A stretch of 64,000 bases of DNA from Chryseobacterium ureilyticum. Lineage in GTDB: Bacteria > Bacteroidota > Bacteroidia > Flavobacteriales > Weeksellaceae. The notes under the pieces are model-generated. The model worked only from the letters and a program-made list of their open reading frames with translations. It made no database searches and was not told the origin of the DNA. The position numbers and the translations under genes were made by a program. Shown in pieces: positions 35,915 to 44,927 of the stretch. Location of the stretch: NCBI RefSeq assembly GCF_900156735.1, contig NZ_FTOL01000011.1:1-64000 (forward strand). Reading direction: 5' to 3'. Within the stretch, counting starts at the first letter, position 1. Every line of letters begins with the position of its first letter.

Positions 35915-35937
35915 TTTTGTAATGTGTTCAATTTCAG

Positions 35938-36357
35938 TTATTTCAGTTCCTGATACTCCCAGATTCCTGAGATTTGTAAGATTTCTAATCCCGGCTGTCT
36001 TTCTCCATAACTGAATACGCAAATATATTTTGACAGGCATGATGGGCAATCTGTTCCGAAATATAGAGTTGGTAAATCATTTACCGTCAGCTCTCCCAAA
36101 TGGATCATTCTTTGTGAAGTTTCTGCAACCATTCCGTTTTTTAATAATCCGGATTTAGGTAAAACTTTATCTTCATGATAAACCTGAATGATTGGAAATC
36201 CTGATTGGTAGGGAGATATTTTAATGGTATTTTCATGATTACAGCTACAGCATGTAAATTGGGTAATCGCAGCCGGAATTGCTTCATCATTAACAAATCT
36301 GTCTTTTGCTAGAGTAGCTTTTTTACCAATGCTTATTTTCTTTGATATTGAATACAT
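35938..36357 (-). CDS. Hypothetical Cys-rich cytosolic protein, partner of the TNT-like gene
   Basis: 139 residues with no signal peptide. Two Cys clusters (FTCCSCNHENTI and FGTDCPSCLSKYIC) look like a zinc-ribbon pair. It starts 13 bp after the stop of the TNT-like lipoprotein, and a terminator follows, so the two form a unit. An immunity or regulatory role is possible by position, but nothing in the sequence proves it. No family recognised. Confidence 0.5.
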   Translation of the reverse strand: MYSISKKISIGKKATLAKDRFVNDEAIPAAITQFTCCSCNHENTIKISPYQSGFPIIQVYHEDKVLPKSGLLKNGMVAETSQRMIHLGELTVNDLPTLYFGTDCPSCLSKYICVFSYGERQPGLEILQISGIWEYQELK

Positions 36358-36370
36358 CTGAATTTATTTT

Positions 36371-37078
36371 TTACTGAATAACGGTTCCTACACTATTAGG
36401 GTATTTTCCGCTTGGACTTTTTTTGATGGTGATTTTTACATAACCTTCTTCTGCTAATTTATTCCATGTTTTTTGATATCCTGTTGCAATATCAATCGGA
36501 ATTTTCCACATAGTTTGTTTGCCTTTACCTTCCATATTAAACCAAGGGATAATATCCGCAGTTTGTGATTTGAAAGGGAGTGCATTATTTACCACATCAA
36601 TCTCGTAGTAGAAATCATATTTGTTTTCCGGCTGATTTAATGCTCTTTGAGTAAAGGTGTATACATATCCGTTAATGATAGGACTTGTAAAGCTTCCTCC
36701 CAATGTAGGAACACCCGTTCCGTCATAGCTTCCGATAGCCACGCTGTATCTGTCGAATTTTTGTCCCGCTACAAAAGGTACATCATCTACAATATTATAC
36801 CCTCCGTTTGCCGGTGGCCAGCCTCCGTTCAGGTTATTTGCTTTGAAAAGAGCTTCAAGTTCACTCCATTTTCCCTGTTTGTATAAATCGTATGCCTGAT
36901 TTCTGATGGTGGCACTTACGGTTCCGGCTGTATCATAGGTGATGGCAAGTTCATCTGCGTTTTTGTAGAATACAATTTTTACAGGATTGTTGTCAACTTC
37001 TTCATCTCTGTCTGAGCTACAGGCAATTGAAAAAGTGGCAATTGTTAAAACAAAAAAGTACTTAAATAAATGTTTCAT
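36371..37078 (-). CDS. TNT-domain-like lipoprotein (putative NAD glycohydrolase fold)
   Basis: 235 residues. Lipoprotein signal with Cys20 (FSIACSSDRDEE). From about residue 85 the sequence follows the tuberculosis necrotizing toxin (TNT, PF14021) pattern: GGWPPANGGY, then GQKFDRYS, a Gly-rich stretch, YYEIDVV...LPF, PWFNMEGKGKQTMW and a short C-terminal segment. TNT cleaves NAD+. The mature protein contains no His, while mycobacterial TNT depends on one, so activity is uncertain. A surface or periplasmic lipoprotein with this fold is unusual. Followed 13 bp later by a Cys-rich partner. Confidence 0.65.
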   Translation of the reverse strand: MKHLFKYFFVLTIATFSIACSSDRDEEVDNNPVKIVFYKNADELAITYDTAGTVSATIRNQAYDLYKQGKWSELEALFKANNLNGGWPPANGGYNIVDDVPFVAGQKFDRYSVAIGSYDGTGVPTLGGSFTSPIINGYVYTFTQRALNQPENKYDFYYEIDVVNNALPFKSQTADIIPWFNMEGKGKQTMWKIPIDIATGYQKTWNKLAEEGYVKITIKKSPSGKYPNSVGTVIQ

Positions 37079-37482
37079 ATAATAAATTTTAAATTATGTA
37101 AAAAATTAATTAAGTATTATCAGGGAATGCTGAGTGTGATTTACTGTTGTGGCTTTGTAAAAATGATTTAAATATAAAGAGGGTTAAAATTGCACTTTTG
37201 AACTTATAATAACTTTTAAAGTATAACCAATCAATTTTTATCAACGAAATAAACCTGTGTGTTGCCTGAAAAGCACAGGTGAAATTCCCTTAAATACAAA
37301 TTAGAGTACGGTACAACTAAAAGCAATGTATTGAATGGTAAATTTAATTAAAAAGTCAATTACTAGTGAAATTATTTATAATAAAACATTATTTTAGAAT
37401 TAATTATATGAATATTAATGTTTTGTGTTTAAATGTTTAATGATGTGTGTGCTGGATTTTAAATAATGCAACTTATTTAAAA
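37079..37482. other. Intergenic region of about 400 bp
   Basis: AT-rich, no ORF with coding character. It must carry the promoter of the TNT-like gene; I could not pick out a convincing -7 box. Confidence 0.4.
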
Positions 37483-37509
37483 TCAAAAAGCTGCCCTTTG
37501 AAGAGCAGC
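37483..37509 (-). terminator. Terminator of the 743-residue metalloprotease
   Basis: GCTGCCCTT (37490-37498) pairs with AAGAGCAGC (37501-37509), eight of nine bases, with a run of T on the minus strand. Confidence 0.75.
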
Positions 37510-37536
37510 CAATTTGTTTTTGTGGTAAATATGAGC

Positions 37537-39768
37537 TTATTCTTTAATGAAGATCTTGGAGAATTTTCCAATCTGGATTACATAATTTCCTTTTACCAAT
37601 ATTCTTACGTCAGCTGTTCCTCGCTGAAGATTCCCTGACATTACCAGTTTTCCTGACATATCATAGATTTTGTAATCCTCGGAATTTGTATTAGATAATG
37701 TAAGAATGTCTTTTACAGGGTTAGGGTACAGTTTTATTTCTGTAGACTTAGTAAAACCAGTTTCTACAGTGGATAGTTTCCCTGATTCTGTAACAGATAT
37801 ATTTGCCTTATTCACATTAAAGAAAATATGGTTACTTCCTTTTACCATAATTCTTCCGGAAGTAGTTGCCGTATCTGGAATCATTACAGATTCTGAACCA
37901 TCATTGGGTGTTTCTGCTAATAGAGTAGTCCAGGTATTTCCATTGTCTGTAGACCAAAGAATATCTACGTTGGCAGCATTGATTTTGTTTGCAGTGGTTC
38001 CTGCAATATTCCATGTCACGGTTTGTGAGCTTCCTCCTGTGTAAGAGATGGCTTCACTTTGTGAAGTAACAATGAAAGGACCTGCAGCAGCATTTACTGT
38101 GACTTTTGCATCATCCGAATTATTTCCGGCACCTCCTAATCTGTTATCTCTAACGGTAAATCTGAAATTTAAGTTCCTTGATACTGAAGATAAGGCTTCT
38201 ACATTTATCTCTGCTCCCATGGTGTTAGTTGCACCAGCTAAAACAGATGACATTCGTGGGAAATATCTTACAGGAGATGTTGTAGGTGTCCATGATCTGA
38301 AGGTTGGTCCCACCGTTTTTGTAGCAGTAGCAGCAGAATTGCTTCCTGTTTGAGAAGACGTTCCTCTATCCATCTGTTCCCAGATATAAGTAAGTGAATC
38401 CCCATCTGCATCCGTTCCGGAACCTGTAAGTACAAATGGAGTACTCTTAGGAATTGTATAATCCTGTCCCGCATCCGCCGTAGGAATTGAATTTCCGGTA
38501 GGAGAGTTTACAGAACATGTTTTTGTTTTAATATTATCGGTAATCTGTTCAATGCTTCGGGCATGAAAGAAAGGATCTGAATTGCGCTGAACATCATATC
38601 CGGTAATACCAGCATATCCCATAATAGTAGATCCAGAGCCCGGTTCTACAGGTTGTAAATCCGTCTGTGTACTATAAGACCATGTGTGATTTCCACCGAA
38701 TTGATGTCCCATTTCATGAGCTACGAAATCGATATCAAAAGTATCACCTGAAGGAATTCCATTAGATGGAGAAGTATATCCGGCACCTTTATAATTATCA
38801 GGATAAGTTCCCATGTCAAGGTAGGTTCCCATATCATCACTGCATATACAGCCGATACAGCCTGCATCACCACCACCTCCTGTGGCTCCAAGCAAGTGAC
38901 CGATGTCAAAGTTTTCATTACCAATAGTGGAGCTTAGTGCATTCATGAGCTCAAGATTCCATCTATTCATTTGTCCGGATGGAGAGAAAGGGTCTGTTAA
39001 AGCATTGGTATAAACAATAACATCATTATTGGGAATCAAGACCATTCTTGCAGCAAAGTCATTTTCAAAAATACCGTTTACGCGGGTAAGTGTATTGTTC
39101 ATTGCTGCTAAAGCCTGTGCTTTAGTGCCACCAAAGAATGCTGCATATTCTCCTGTACAAGCAAGTGCCAGTCTGAATGTTCTTAAAGTAGCATCATTGG
39201 CATTCCTTGCGCTGATAGCACCGGAAGTGTCTTTTTGTGCTGTTTCAAGGACTTTACATTCAAGCTTGTTTAAGTTATCTTTTCTGTCAGATCTTTTATA
39301 TACTACATAAGTTGACTGATCTTGGGTATAAGGTTCAATAAAAACCGCAGATTTATCTCCGTAAATCTCCATTGAAGAAAGCCCTAAAGAAGAAATACTG
39401 AAGTAAATAGTCGAAGAAGGATCTTCTACACCTTGCCCTACGTAAGATTTGATATCAGGGTATCTGGCTGCCAGCTCAGGAGTGAAATTTGAATTTTCAG
39501 TGACCTTGAAAGCTTCCATTTTTCCATTGGAGTTTGGAAAAGAAATTGTAACTCCCGATTTTTCAGTTAATCTTTTTGGCGTTTTTGCCAATGAATTCTT
39601 TAAACGATCAATATCCAGATGAAAAACCCTTGGATTATCAATACTTTTCATGTTTTCAAGAATGGGTGAGGAGTTTTTCTCAGATCTTTTGGACCAAAGA
39701 CGGTCTGTTTGCGCAAAAGAAACGCCAGATAACACCAGCATCCCCATCATTAATAATTGTTTTTTCAT
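37537..39768 (-). CDS. Reprolysin-like zinc metalloprotease with T9SS sorting domain
   Basis: 743 residues, secreted (MKKQLLMMGMLVLSGVSFAQ). N-terminal prodomain-like region to ~190, catalytic domain ~195-415 with the extended zinc motif HEMGHQFGGNH (around residue 349) and a downstream Met-turn (TIMGYAG). Cys-rich CIGCICSDD lies before the zinc site. Then a Gly/Asp-rich beta domain (DADGDSLTYIWEQMD), a second beta domain and a T9SS type A sorting domain (KLYPNPVKDILTLSN to end). Paralogue of the next gene, from which it differs by lacking the FN3 and GEVED modules. Confidence 0.87.
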   Translation of the reverse strand: MKKQLLMMGMLVLSGVSFAQTDRLWSKRSEKNSSPILENMKSIDNPRVFHLDIDRLKNSLAKTPKRLTEKSGVTISFPNSNGKMEAFKVTENSNFTPELAARYPDIKSYVGQGVEDPSSTIYFSISSLGLSSMEIYGDKSAVFIEPYTQDQSTYVVYKRSDRKDNLNKLECKVLETAQKDTSGAISARNANDATLRTFRLALACTGEYAAFFGGTKAQALAAMNNTLTRVNGIFENDFAARMVLIPNNDVIVYTNALTDPFSPSGQMNRWNLELMNALSSTIGNENFDIGHLLGATGGGGDAGCIGCICSDDMGTYLDMGTYPDNYKGAGYTSPSNGIPSGDTFDIDFVAHEMGHQFGGNHTWSYSTQTDLQPVEPGSGSTIMGYAGITGYDVQRNSDPFFHARSIEQITDNIKTKTCSVNSPTGNSIPTADAGQDYTIPKSTPFVLTGSGTDADGDSLTYIWEQMDRGTSSQTGSNSAATATKTVGPTFRSWTPTTSPVRYFPRMSSVLAGATNTMGAEINVEALSSVSRNLNFRFTVRDNRLGGAGNNSDDAKVTVNAAAGPFIVTSQSEAISYTGGSSQTVTWNIAGTTANKINAANVDILWSTDNGNTWTTLLAETPNDGSESVMIPDTATTSGRIMVKGSNHIFFNVNKANISVTESGKLSTVETGFTKSTEIKLYPNPVKDILTLSNTNSEDYKIYDMSGKLVMSGNLQRGTADVRILVKGNYVIQIGKFSKIFIKE

Positions 39769-39883
39769 GTTGCCGTGAATTTTTGCAGTTCAAAACTAGG
39801 AAAAATATTAGTAAAAAAATAATTTTTCTTTAGAATAATTTAAAATAAGAAATAAGTGAAATACATAACTTGTTGATTATAAA

Positions 39884-39917
39884 TAAAAAAAAGACTGCCC
39901 TTGTACAGGGCAGTCTT
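39884..39917 (-). terminator. Terminator of the 977-residue metalloprotease
   Basis: AAGACTGCCCT (39891-39901) pairs with AGGGCAGTCTT (39907-39917), a perfect 11-bp stem, followed on the minus strand by a long T run. Confidence 0.88.
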
Positions 39918-39943
39918 CACATCGTTTAAAATTTTATAGACTA

Positions 39944-42877
39944 TTAGTTCTTAATGAATCTTTGAGCCTTATCTCCAACTTGGAGCATGTAAGCACCTTT
40001 TACCAGGTTACTTACATTTACTGTACCTCTCTGAAGTTTTCCTGAGTCAATTAGTTTTCCACCCATATCGAAGATTTTATAATCTTCAGATGACGTATTT
40101 GAAATATGCATGATATCTTTTGCAGGGTTTGGATATAGCTTAATATCTGTGATCAGATCGTTGGTATTAGATAAATCACCTCTTCCTGAAGAAACGATAT
40201 TCACCGTATAGTCTTCCACCTGCCCATAGGTATAAGCTTCACATGAAGATGTAGGAATTGAGCTGTACTTCATCATAACTCTCATTCTTGTTGAGCCAAT
40301 TGTTGCAGTTGCAGGAATTGTAATAGATCCTGTAACCGGAGAAGTGGTAGATCCAGCTTTTGTCCAAACTAACTCTCCGCTGTCTGTGAAGTCACCATCA
40401 CCGTTGTAGTCTATGTAAACAGCATATGCTTCGCTGTATTTGGTAGATGTCCAAACCGGAGTGATAGAGATAGTGTAAGTGTTTCCTCTGGTAACGTTTG
40501 TAGAAACAGAAGTGAAGTTCTCATAACCTGCAGTTCCTGTTGAAGTATTATTGATCGTTCCGAAGCTTACATTTCCAATTCTTTCATCAGCTGTATTGGA
40601 TGCGGAAGATGAACAATAAGTAACTGTACCTCCTCCTGCAAGAGTAGTAACGCTTACTGTGTTACTTGAAGAAGAAGTATTACCTGCTGCGTCTTTTGCT
40701 TTCACAGAGAAACTGTATGTTGTAGAAGGAGTCAATCCTGTTGCAGTAAGAGTGGTGGAAGCTGTAGAACCAATCAATGAAGACCCTTGATATACATCGT
40801 AACCTGTAACTCCTACATTATCTGTAGCTCCAGACCAAGATAAGTTTGTGCTTGTAGAAGTAGTTCCTGAAGCCGCAAGGGTAGGTGCTGTAGGTGCTAC
40901 AGTATCAGGTGTTCCTGAACCTGCATTTACTGAAATATTAGCATTGTTTACATCAAAGAAAATATGATTAGATCCTTTTACCATAATTCTTCCTGTAGTG
41001 GTAGTAGCATTAGGAATTGTTACAGCCTGTGAACCGTCATTTGGAGTTCCTGATAATAGAGTAGTCCAAGTATTTCCGTTGTCTGTAGACCAAAGAATAT
41101 CTACGTTGGCAGTATTTACATTGTTAGCAGTAGTTCCTGCCACATCCCATGTTACCGTTTGTGAACTACCTCCTGCATAGGTAGTTGCTGAGTTTTGTGA
41201 TGTTACCAGGAAAGGTCCTGCAGTACTGTTAACAGTAATTACTGCATCATCAGAATTGTTCCCTGAACCTCCTGCTTTATTATCACGAACGGTAAATCTG
41301 AAATTGAGTGTTCTTGCTACTGAAGAAAGTGCTTCAACAGTAATTTCAGAACCAGCAGTTGTGGTTGCTCCTGTCAATATGGAAGCCATTCTTGGGAAAT
41401 ATCTTGTAGGAACCGTAGTTGGAGCCCATGATCTGAAGTTAGGTCCTGAAGCTTTTGTTGCGCTGGCTGCCGAACTTGCGCCTGTTTGAGAAGAAGACGC
41501 ATTATCCATCTGTTCCCAGATATAAGTTAAAGAATCTCCGTCCGCATCCGTTGCCGTACCGTTAAGTACAAATGGAGTTCCTTTCGGAATAGTATAATCA
41601 AGACCTGCATTAGCTGTCGGAATAGAATTTCCTGTATTTGTATTTACTGAGCAGGTTTTAGCTTTGATATTATTAGTGATTTGTTGAATGCTTATTGCAT
41701 GGAAAAATGCATCAGAATGGGGTTGAATATCCTGGCTGGTAATCCCTGCGTATCCCATGATGGTAGATCCGGAACCTGGCTCCATATTAGCTCCTGTTCC
41801 TTCATTACTCATAGAGAAGGTATGATTTCCTCCGAATTGATGCCCCATTTCGTGAGCCACATAATCTATATCAAAGTTGTCTCCTGACGGAATTGCATCT
41901 GCAGGAGAGGTGTAACCGCTGCCTTTTGAGCCATTTGTACAGATACAACCGATACAACCAGCATTTCCTCCACCTCCGGAAGCCCCGAATAAGTGTCCAA
42001 TATCGTAATTAGCTTCTCCGATTAGAGATGTTAAAGTGCTTTGTAACTGTGAATTCCAGCTGCTCATTCCTGAAGCGGCAGAATAAGGGTCTGTGGAAGC
42101 GTTGGTATAGATGACAGCGTCATTGTTGGCAATTAATACCATTCTTGCAGCAAAATCTTTTTCAAAAACACCGTTCACGCGGGTCATTGTATTATTCATT
42201 GCAGCCAAAGCCTGAGCTTTTGTTCCTCCGAAATAGGTAGTATATTCTCCTGTAGTGGACAATGCCAGTCTGAATGTTCTTAATTTTGCATCATCGGCAT
42301 TTGGTCTTGCGGCAAGGTTTGTATTGTTTGCTCCTTTTTTAGCCACATCAATGACTGTACATTCGAATTTGCTTAAATCATCTTTCTTATCAGACTTTTT
42401 GTATACTACATACGTTGAAAGATCTTTTGAATAAGGCTCAATGAATACCGCTGATCTGTCACCATATATCTCCATTGAAGATAATCCTAGTGAAGAAACG
42501 CTGAAATAAACTGTAGAATTGGGGTCTTCAAGTCCTTGTCCTATATAGGATTTGATATCCGGATATTTTGCTGCCAATTCAGGAGCAAAGTTGGAATTTT
42601 CTCTCACCTTGAAGTTTTCCATTTTCCCTTCAGAATTCGGGAAAGAGATGATAATCTCTGATTTTTCACCGGCTGCCAGTCTTTTGGGTGCTTTTGCTAA
42701 AGCGTTCTTTAATCCGTTGATGTCAAGGCTGTAAACCTTTGGATTATTAATGTTTGTTTTGTTTTCAAAGATCTCCGAAGAAGTTCTTTTAGAGTCTTGA
42801 GACCAAAGACGGTCAGTCTGTGCATAGGAAACTCCAGTGATTAGGAGCATTCCAATCAGGGTTAATTGTCTTTTCAT
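39944..42877 (-). CDS. Reprolysin-like zinc metalloprotease with FN3, GEVED and T9SS domains
   Basis: 977 residues, secreted (MKRQLTLIGMLLITGVSYAQ). Same architecture as its neighbour through the zinc site (HEMGHQFGGNH near residue 339; IMGYAG) and the following beta domains. It then adds a fibronectin type III domain (~660-750; TAPTLAASGTTSTSTNLSW), a GEVED domain (~755-890; YIDYNGDGDF and GQVEDYTVNI) and the T9SS sorting domain (LYPNPAKDIMHISN to end). The added modules probably bind surfaces or polysaccharide. Ordered tandem duplication with domain gain or loss. Confidence 0.88.
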   Translation of the reverse strand: MKRQLTLIGMLLITGVSYAQTDRLWSQDSKRTSSEIFENKTNINNPKVYSLDINGLKNALAKAPKRLAAGEKSEIIISFPNSEGKMENFKVRENSNFAPELAAKYPDIKSYIGQGLEDPNSTVYFSVSSLGLSSMEIYGDRSAVFIEPYSKDLSTYVVYKKSDKKDDLSKFECTVIDVAKKGANNTNLAARPNADDAKLRTFRLALSTTGEYTTYFGGTKAQALAAMNNTMTRVNGVFEKDFAARMVLIANNDAVIYTNASTDPYSAASGMSSWNSQLQSTLTSLIGEANYDIGHLFGASGGGGNAGCIGCICTNGSKGSGYTSPADAIPSGDNFDIDYVAHEMGHQFGGNHTFSMSNEGTGANMEPGSGSTIMGYAGITSQDIQPHSDAFFHAISIQQITNNIKAKTCSVNTNTGNSIPTANAGLDYTIPKGTPFVLNGTATDADGDSLTYIWEQMDNASSSQTGASSAASATKASGPNFRSWAPTTVPTRYFPRMASILTGATTTAGSEITVEALSSVARTLNFRFTVRDNKAGGSGNNSDDAVITVNSTAGPFLVTSQNSATTYAGGSSQTVTWDVAGTTANNVNTANVDILWSTDNGNTWTTLLSGTPNDGSQAVTIPNATTTTGRIMVKGSNHIFFDVNNANISVNAGSGTPDTVAPTAPTLAASGTTSTSTNLSWSGATDNVGVTGYDVYQGSSLIGSTASTTLTATGLTPSTTYSFSVKAKDAAGNTSSSSNTVSVTTLAGGGTVTYCSSSASNTADERIGNVSFGTINNTSTGTAGYENFTSVSTNVTRGNTYTISITPVWTSTKYSEAYAVYIDYNGDGDFTDSGELVWTKAGSTTSPVTGSITIPATATIGSTRMRVMMKYSSIPTSSCEAYTYGQVEDYTVNIVSSGRGDLSNTNDLITDIKLYPNPAKDIMHISNTSSEDYKIFDMGGKLIDSGKLQRGTVNVSNLVKGAYMLQVGDKAQRFIKN

Positions 42878-43021
42878 ATTAAATATTTGTTTTTATTATG
42901 GTAAATCGAAATTAATAAAAAATATATTACGAAAAACAAAATTTTTTAAGAAAATTTTAGACTTTGTATTTAATTTACTATGCGAAACATTGCATATGAT
43001 TGAAAAGACGCTTCCAGAAAA

Positions 43022-43052
43022 GAAAAATGCCACATGTATAAAACATATGGCA
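43022..43052 (-). terminator. Terminator of the acyl-CoA dehydrogenase-DinB unit
   Basis: ATGCCACATGT pairs with ACATATGGCAT (one mismatch) across four bases; the minus strand then reads TTTTTCTTTT. Confidence 0.7.
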
Positions 43053-43079
43053 TTCGTATATCAAATAAAATGATTGTAT

Positions 43080-43577
43080 TTACATCTTATCATCAGCGGT
43101 AGGTCCGTAAAGTCCGGGAACCTTATTACCGGTAGATCTTAGATAAACAACCAGTTCACCTCTGTGATGGTACAAATGATTAAATAGAAAACCTCTTACA
43201 ACCTGAATTTTTGGTGAAGGAGGGAAAAGTACATTTCCGTTCATTTCCATTTTCCATTCATTGAAATAAGTGTTTTCATCTGAATTTTCAAGAACTTTCT
43301 GGGCATTGGCTACATTCTCTTCAAATTTGGCAAGAATATTTTCAGCTTTGGAAATATCACCTTTATCATATTGATATTTTCCCATGTCAAAAACATCCTG
43401 GTTGAAGGTAGAGTCATACCAGTTGTAAACTTCAGCAATGTGAGAAGCTAACTGAGCTGTTGTCCAGTTTTTCTCAGACGGTTTCCAGTCTAAAGCGCTG
43501 TCAGGGATTGCTTTTAAAATTTTTCTGGTGTTTTCTGCTTCATGCAAAAATTCACCCAAAAGTGCCTGTTTGATCAT
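43080..43577 (-). CDS. DinB family protein
   Basis: 165 residues, four-helix DinB/YfiT fold. Metal-binding His candidates lie in ASHIAEVYNWY (~46) and FNHLYHHRGELVVYLR (~135-142), the usual DinB positions. Often annotated as a damage-inducible or thiol-transferase family; actual substrate unknown. Seventeen bp downstream of the acyl-CoA dehydrogenase and likely co-transcribed. Confidence 0.8.
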   Translation of the reverse strand: MIKQALLGEFLHEAENTRKILKAIPDSALDWKPSEKNWTTAQLASHIAEVYNWYDSTFNQDVFDMGKYQYDKGDISKAENILAKFEENVANAQKVLENSDENTYFNEWKMEMNGNVLFPPSPKIQVVRGFLFNHLYHHRGELVVYLRSTGNKVPGLYGPTADDKM

Positions 43578-43594
43578 TTGTATGAGGATTAAAG

Positions 43595-44734
43595 TTATTT
43601 TGTAATATCTCTTCCGATCACCAGTCTCTGGATTTCAGAAGTTCCTTCTCCGATCGTACAAAGTTTAGAGTCTCTGTAGAATTTCTCAGCAGGGAAGTCC
43701 TTTGTATATCCGTAACCTCCGAAGATCTGAACTGCATTGTTAGAAATTCTTACACAAGCTTCAGAAGCATATAATTTTGCCATTGCTCCTTCTTTTGTCA
43801 TTTTTTGCTTAGCATTTTTCAATGTAGAAGCTCTTTGGATCAAAAGTTCAGCAGCATCAATTTCAGTAGCCATATCAGCAAGCATGAAGTTTATTGCCTG
43901 GAATTCAGAGATTGATTTTCCAAACTGATGTCTTTCTTTAGCATATTTTAAAGCAGCCTTGTAAGCTCCTCTTGCTGTACCTAAACTTAAAGCAGCGATA
44001 GAAATTCTACCCCCATCTAAAATTTTCATAGCCTGCTTGAAACCTTCACCTACTTCTCCTAAACGGTGAGAATCCGGTACACGTACATTATCGAAAATTA
44101 ATTCAGCAGTTTCAGAAGCACGCATTCCCAGTTTATTTTCTTTTTTACCGGAAGTGAAACCTGGCATTCCTTTTTCTAAAACAAAAGCTGTAGAGTTATT
44201 TTTAGCTCCTTTTTCTCCTGTTCTTGTCATTACAACAGCGATATCTCCTGAAATAGCGTGAGTAATAAAGTTTTTAGCTCCATTGATGATCCATTCGTCA
44301 CCGTCTTTCACAGCAGTTGTAGACATACCACCAGAATCGGAACCTGTATTGTGCTCTGTCAATCCCCAAGCTCCGATTACTTTTCCGGATGCCAATTGAG
44401 GAAGCCATTTATTTCTCTGTTCTTCATTTCCAAACTCATAAATATGATTTGTACAAAGAGAATTGTGTGCTGCTACAGAAAGTCCAATAGAAGGATCTAC
44501 TTGGGAAATTTCATCCAAAATAGCAACATACTCGTGATAGCCCAGTCCGGAACCTCCATATTGCTCAGGCACTACGATTCCCATAAAACCCATTTCTCCT
44601 AATTGATGAAATAAATCTTTTGGAAAAGTCTGGCTCTCATCCCACTCCATAATATTCGGTCGGATATTCTTTTCTGCAAATTCTCTAGCTGTCTCCGCTA
44701 TCATTTTGATGTTGTCAATTGTCTCTGTATTCAT
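43595..44734 (-). CDS. Acyl-CoA dehydrogenase
   Basis: 379 residues, the standard length. FAD-dependent desaturation of acyl-CoA in beta-oxidation or branched amino-acid breakdown. Motifs: GAWGLTEHNTGSDSGGMSTTA (FAD/substrate loop), EKGMPGFTSGKKENKLGMRAS, and the C-terminal QIFGGYGYTKDFPAEKFYRD with GEGTSEIQRLVI, containing the catalytic Glu region. Chain-length preference cannot be read. A clear -7 box lies 20 bp upstream. Confidence 0.93.
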   Translation of the reverse strand: MNTETIDNIKMIAETAREFAEKNIRPNIMEWDESQTFPKDLFHQLGEMGFMGIVVPEQYGGSGLGYHEYVAILDEISQVDPSIGLSVAAHNSLCTNHIYEFGNEEQRNKWLPQLASGKVIGAWGLTEHNTGSDSGGMSTTAVKDGDEWIINGAKNFITHAISGDIAVVMTRTGEKGAKNNSTAFVLEKGMPGFTSGKKENKLGMRASETAELIFDNVRVPDSHRLGEVGEGFKQAMKILDGGRISIAALSLGTARGAYKAALKYAKERHQFGKSISEFQAINFMLADMATEIDAAELLIQRASTLKNAKQKMTKEGAMAKLYASEACVRISNNAVQIFGGYGYTKDFPAEKFYRDSKLCTIGEGTSEIQRLVIGRDITK

Positions 44735-44753
44735 ATTGATAATAGTTAGTTCC

Positions 44754-44761
44754 CAAAGATA
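44754..44761 (-). promoter_or_regulatory. -7 box of the acyl-CoA dehydrogenase promoter
   Basis: The minus strand reads TATCTTTG, a perfect TAnnTTTG. Confidence 0.6.
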
Positions 44762-44927
44762 ATTAAATTGACGGAATGCTAAAGAAAATTATTCAAACCA
44801 TAATACGGCAATTCACAATATTTTAATTTACAGTTTTTTATATTTTTATAATTTAATATATTCGTAATAAAATATTCAGGTTTTTACGTTTTTTATTTCA
44901 CTAATTTAGCCTCCCAATTTTTAAGGC

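Noticed and set aside
38048..38353. Open frames antisense to the metalloproteases (also 37706-38044, 39029-39310, 41256-41489)
   Set aside because: They mirror Thr/Ser/Ala-rich codons of strongly supported secreted proteases; no start signals or known domains.
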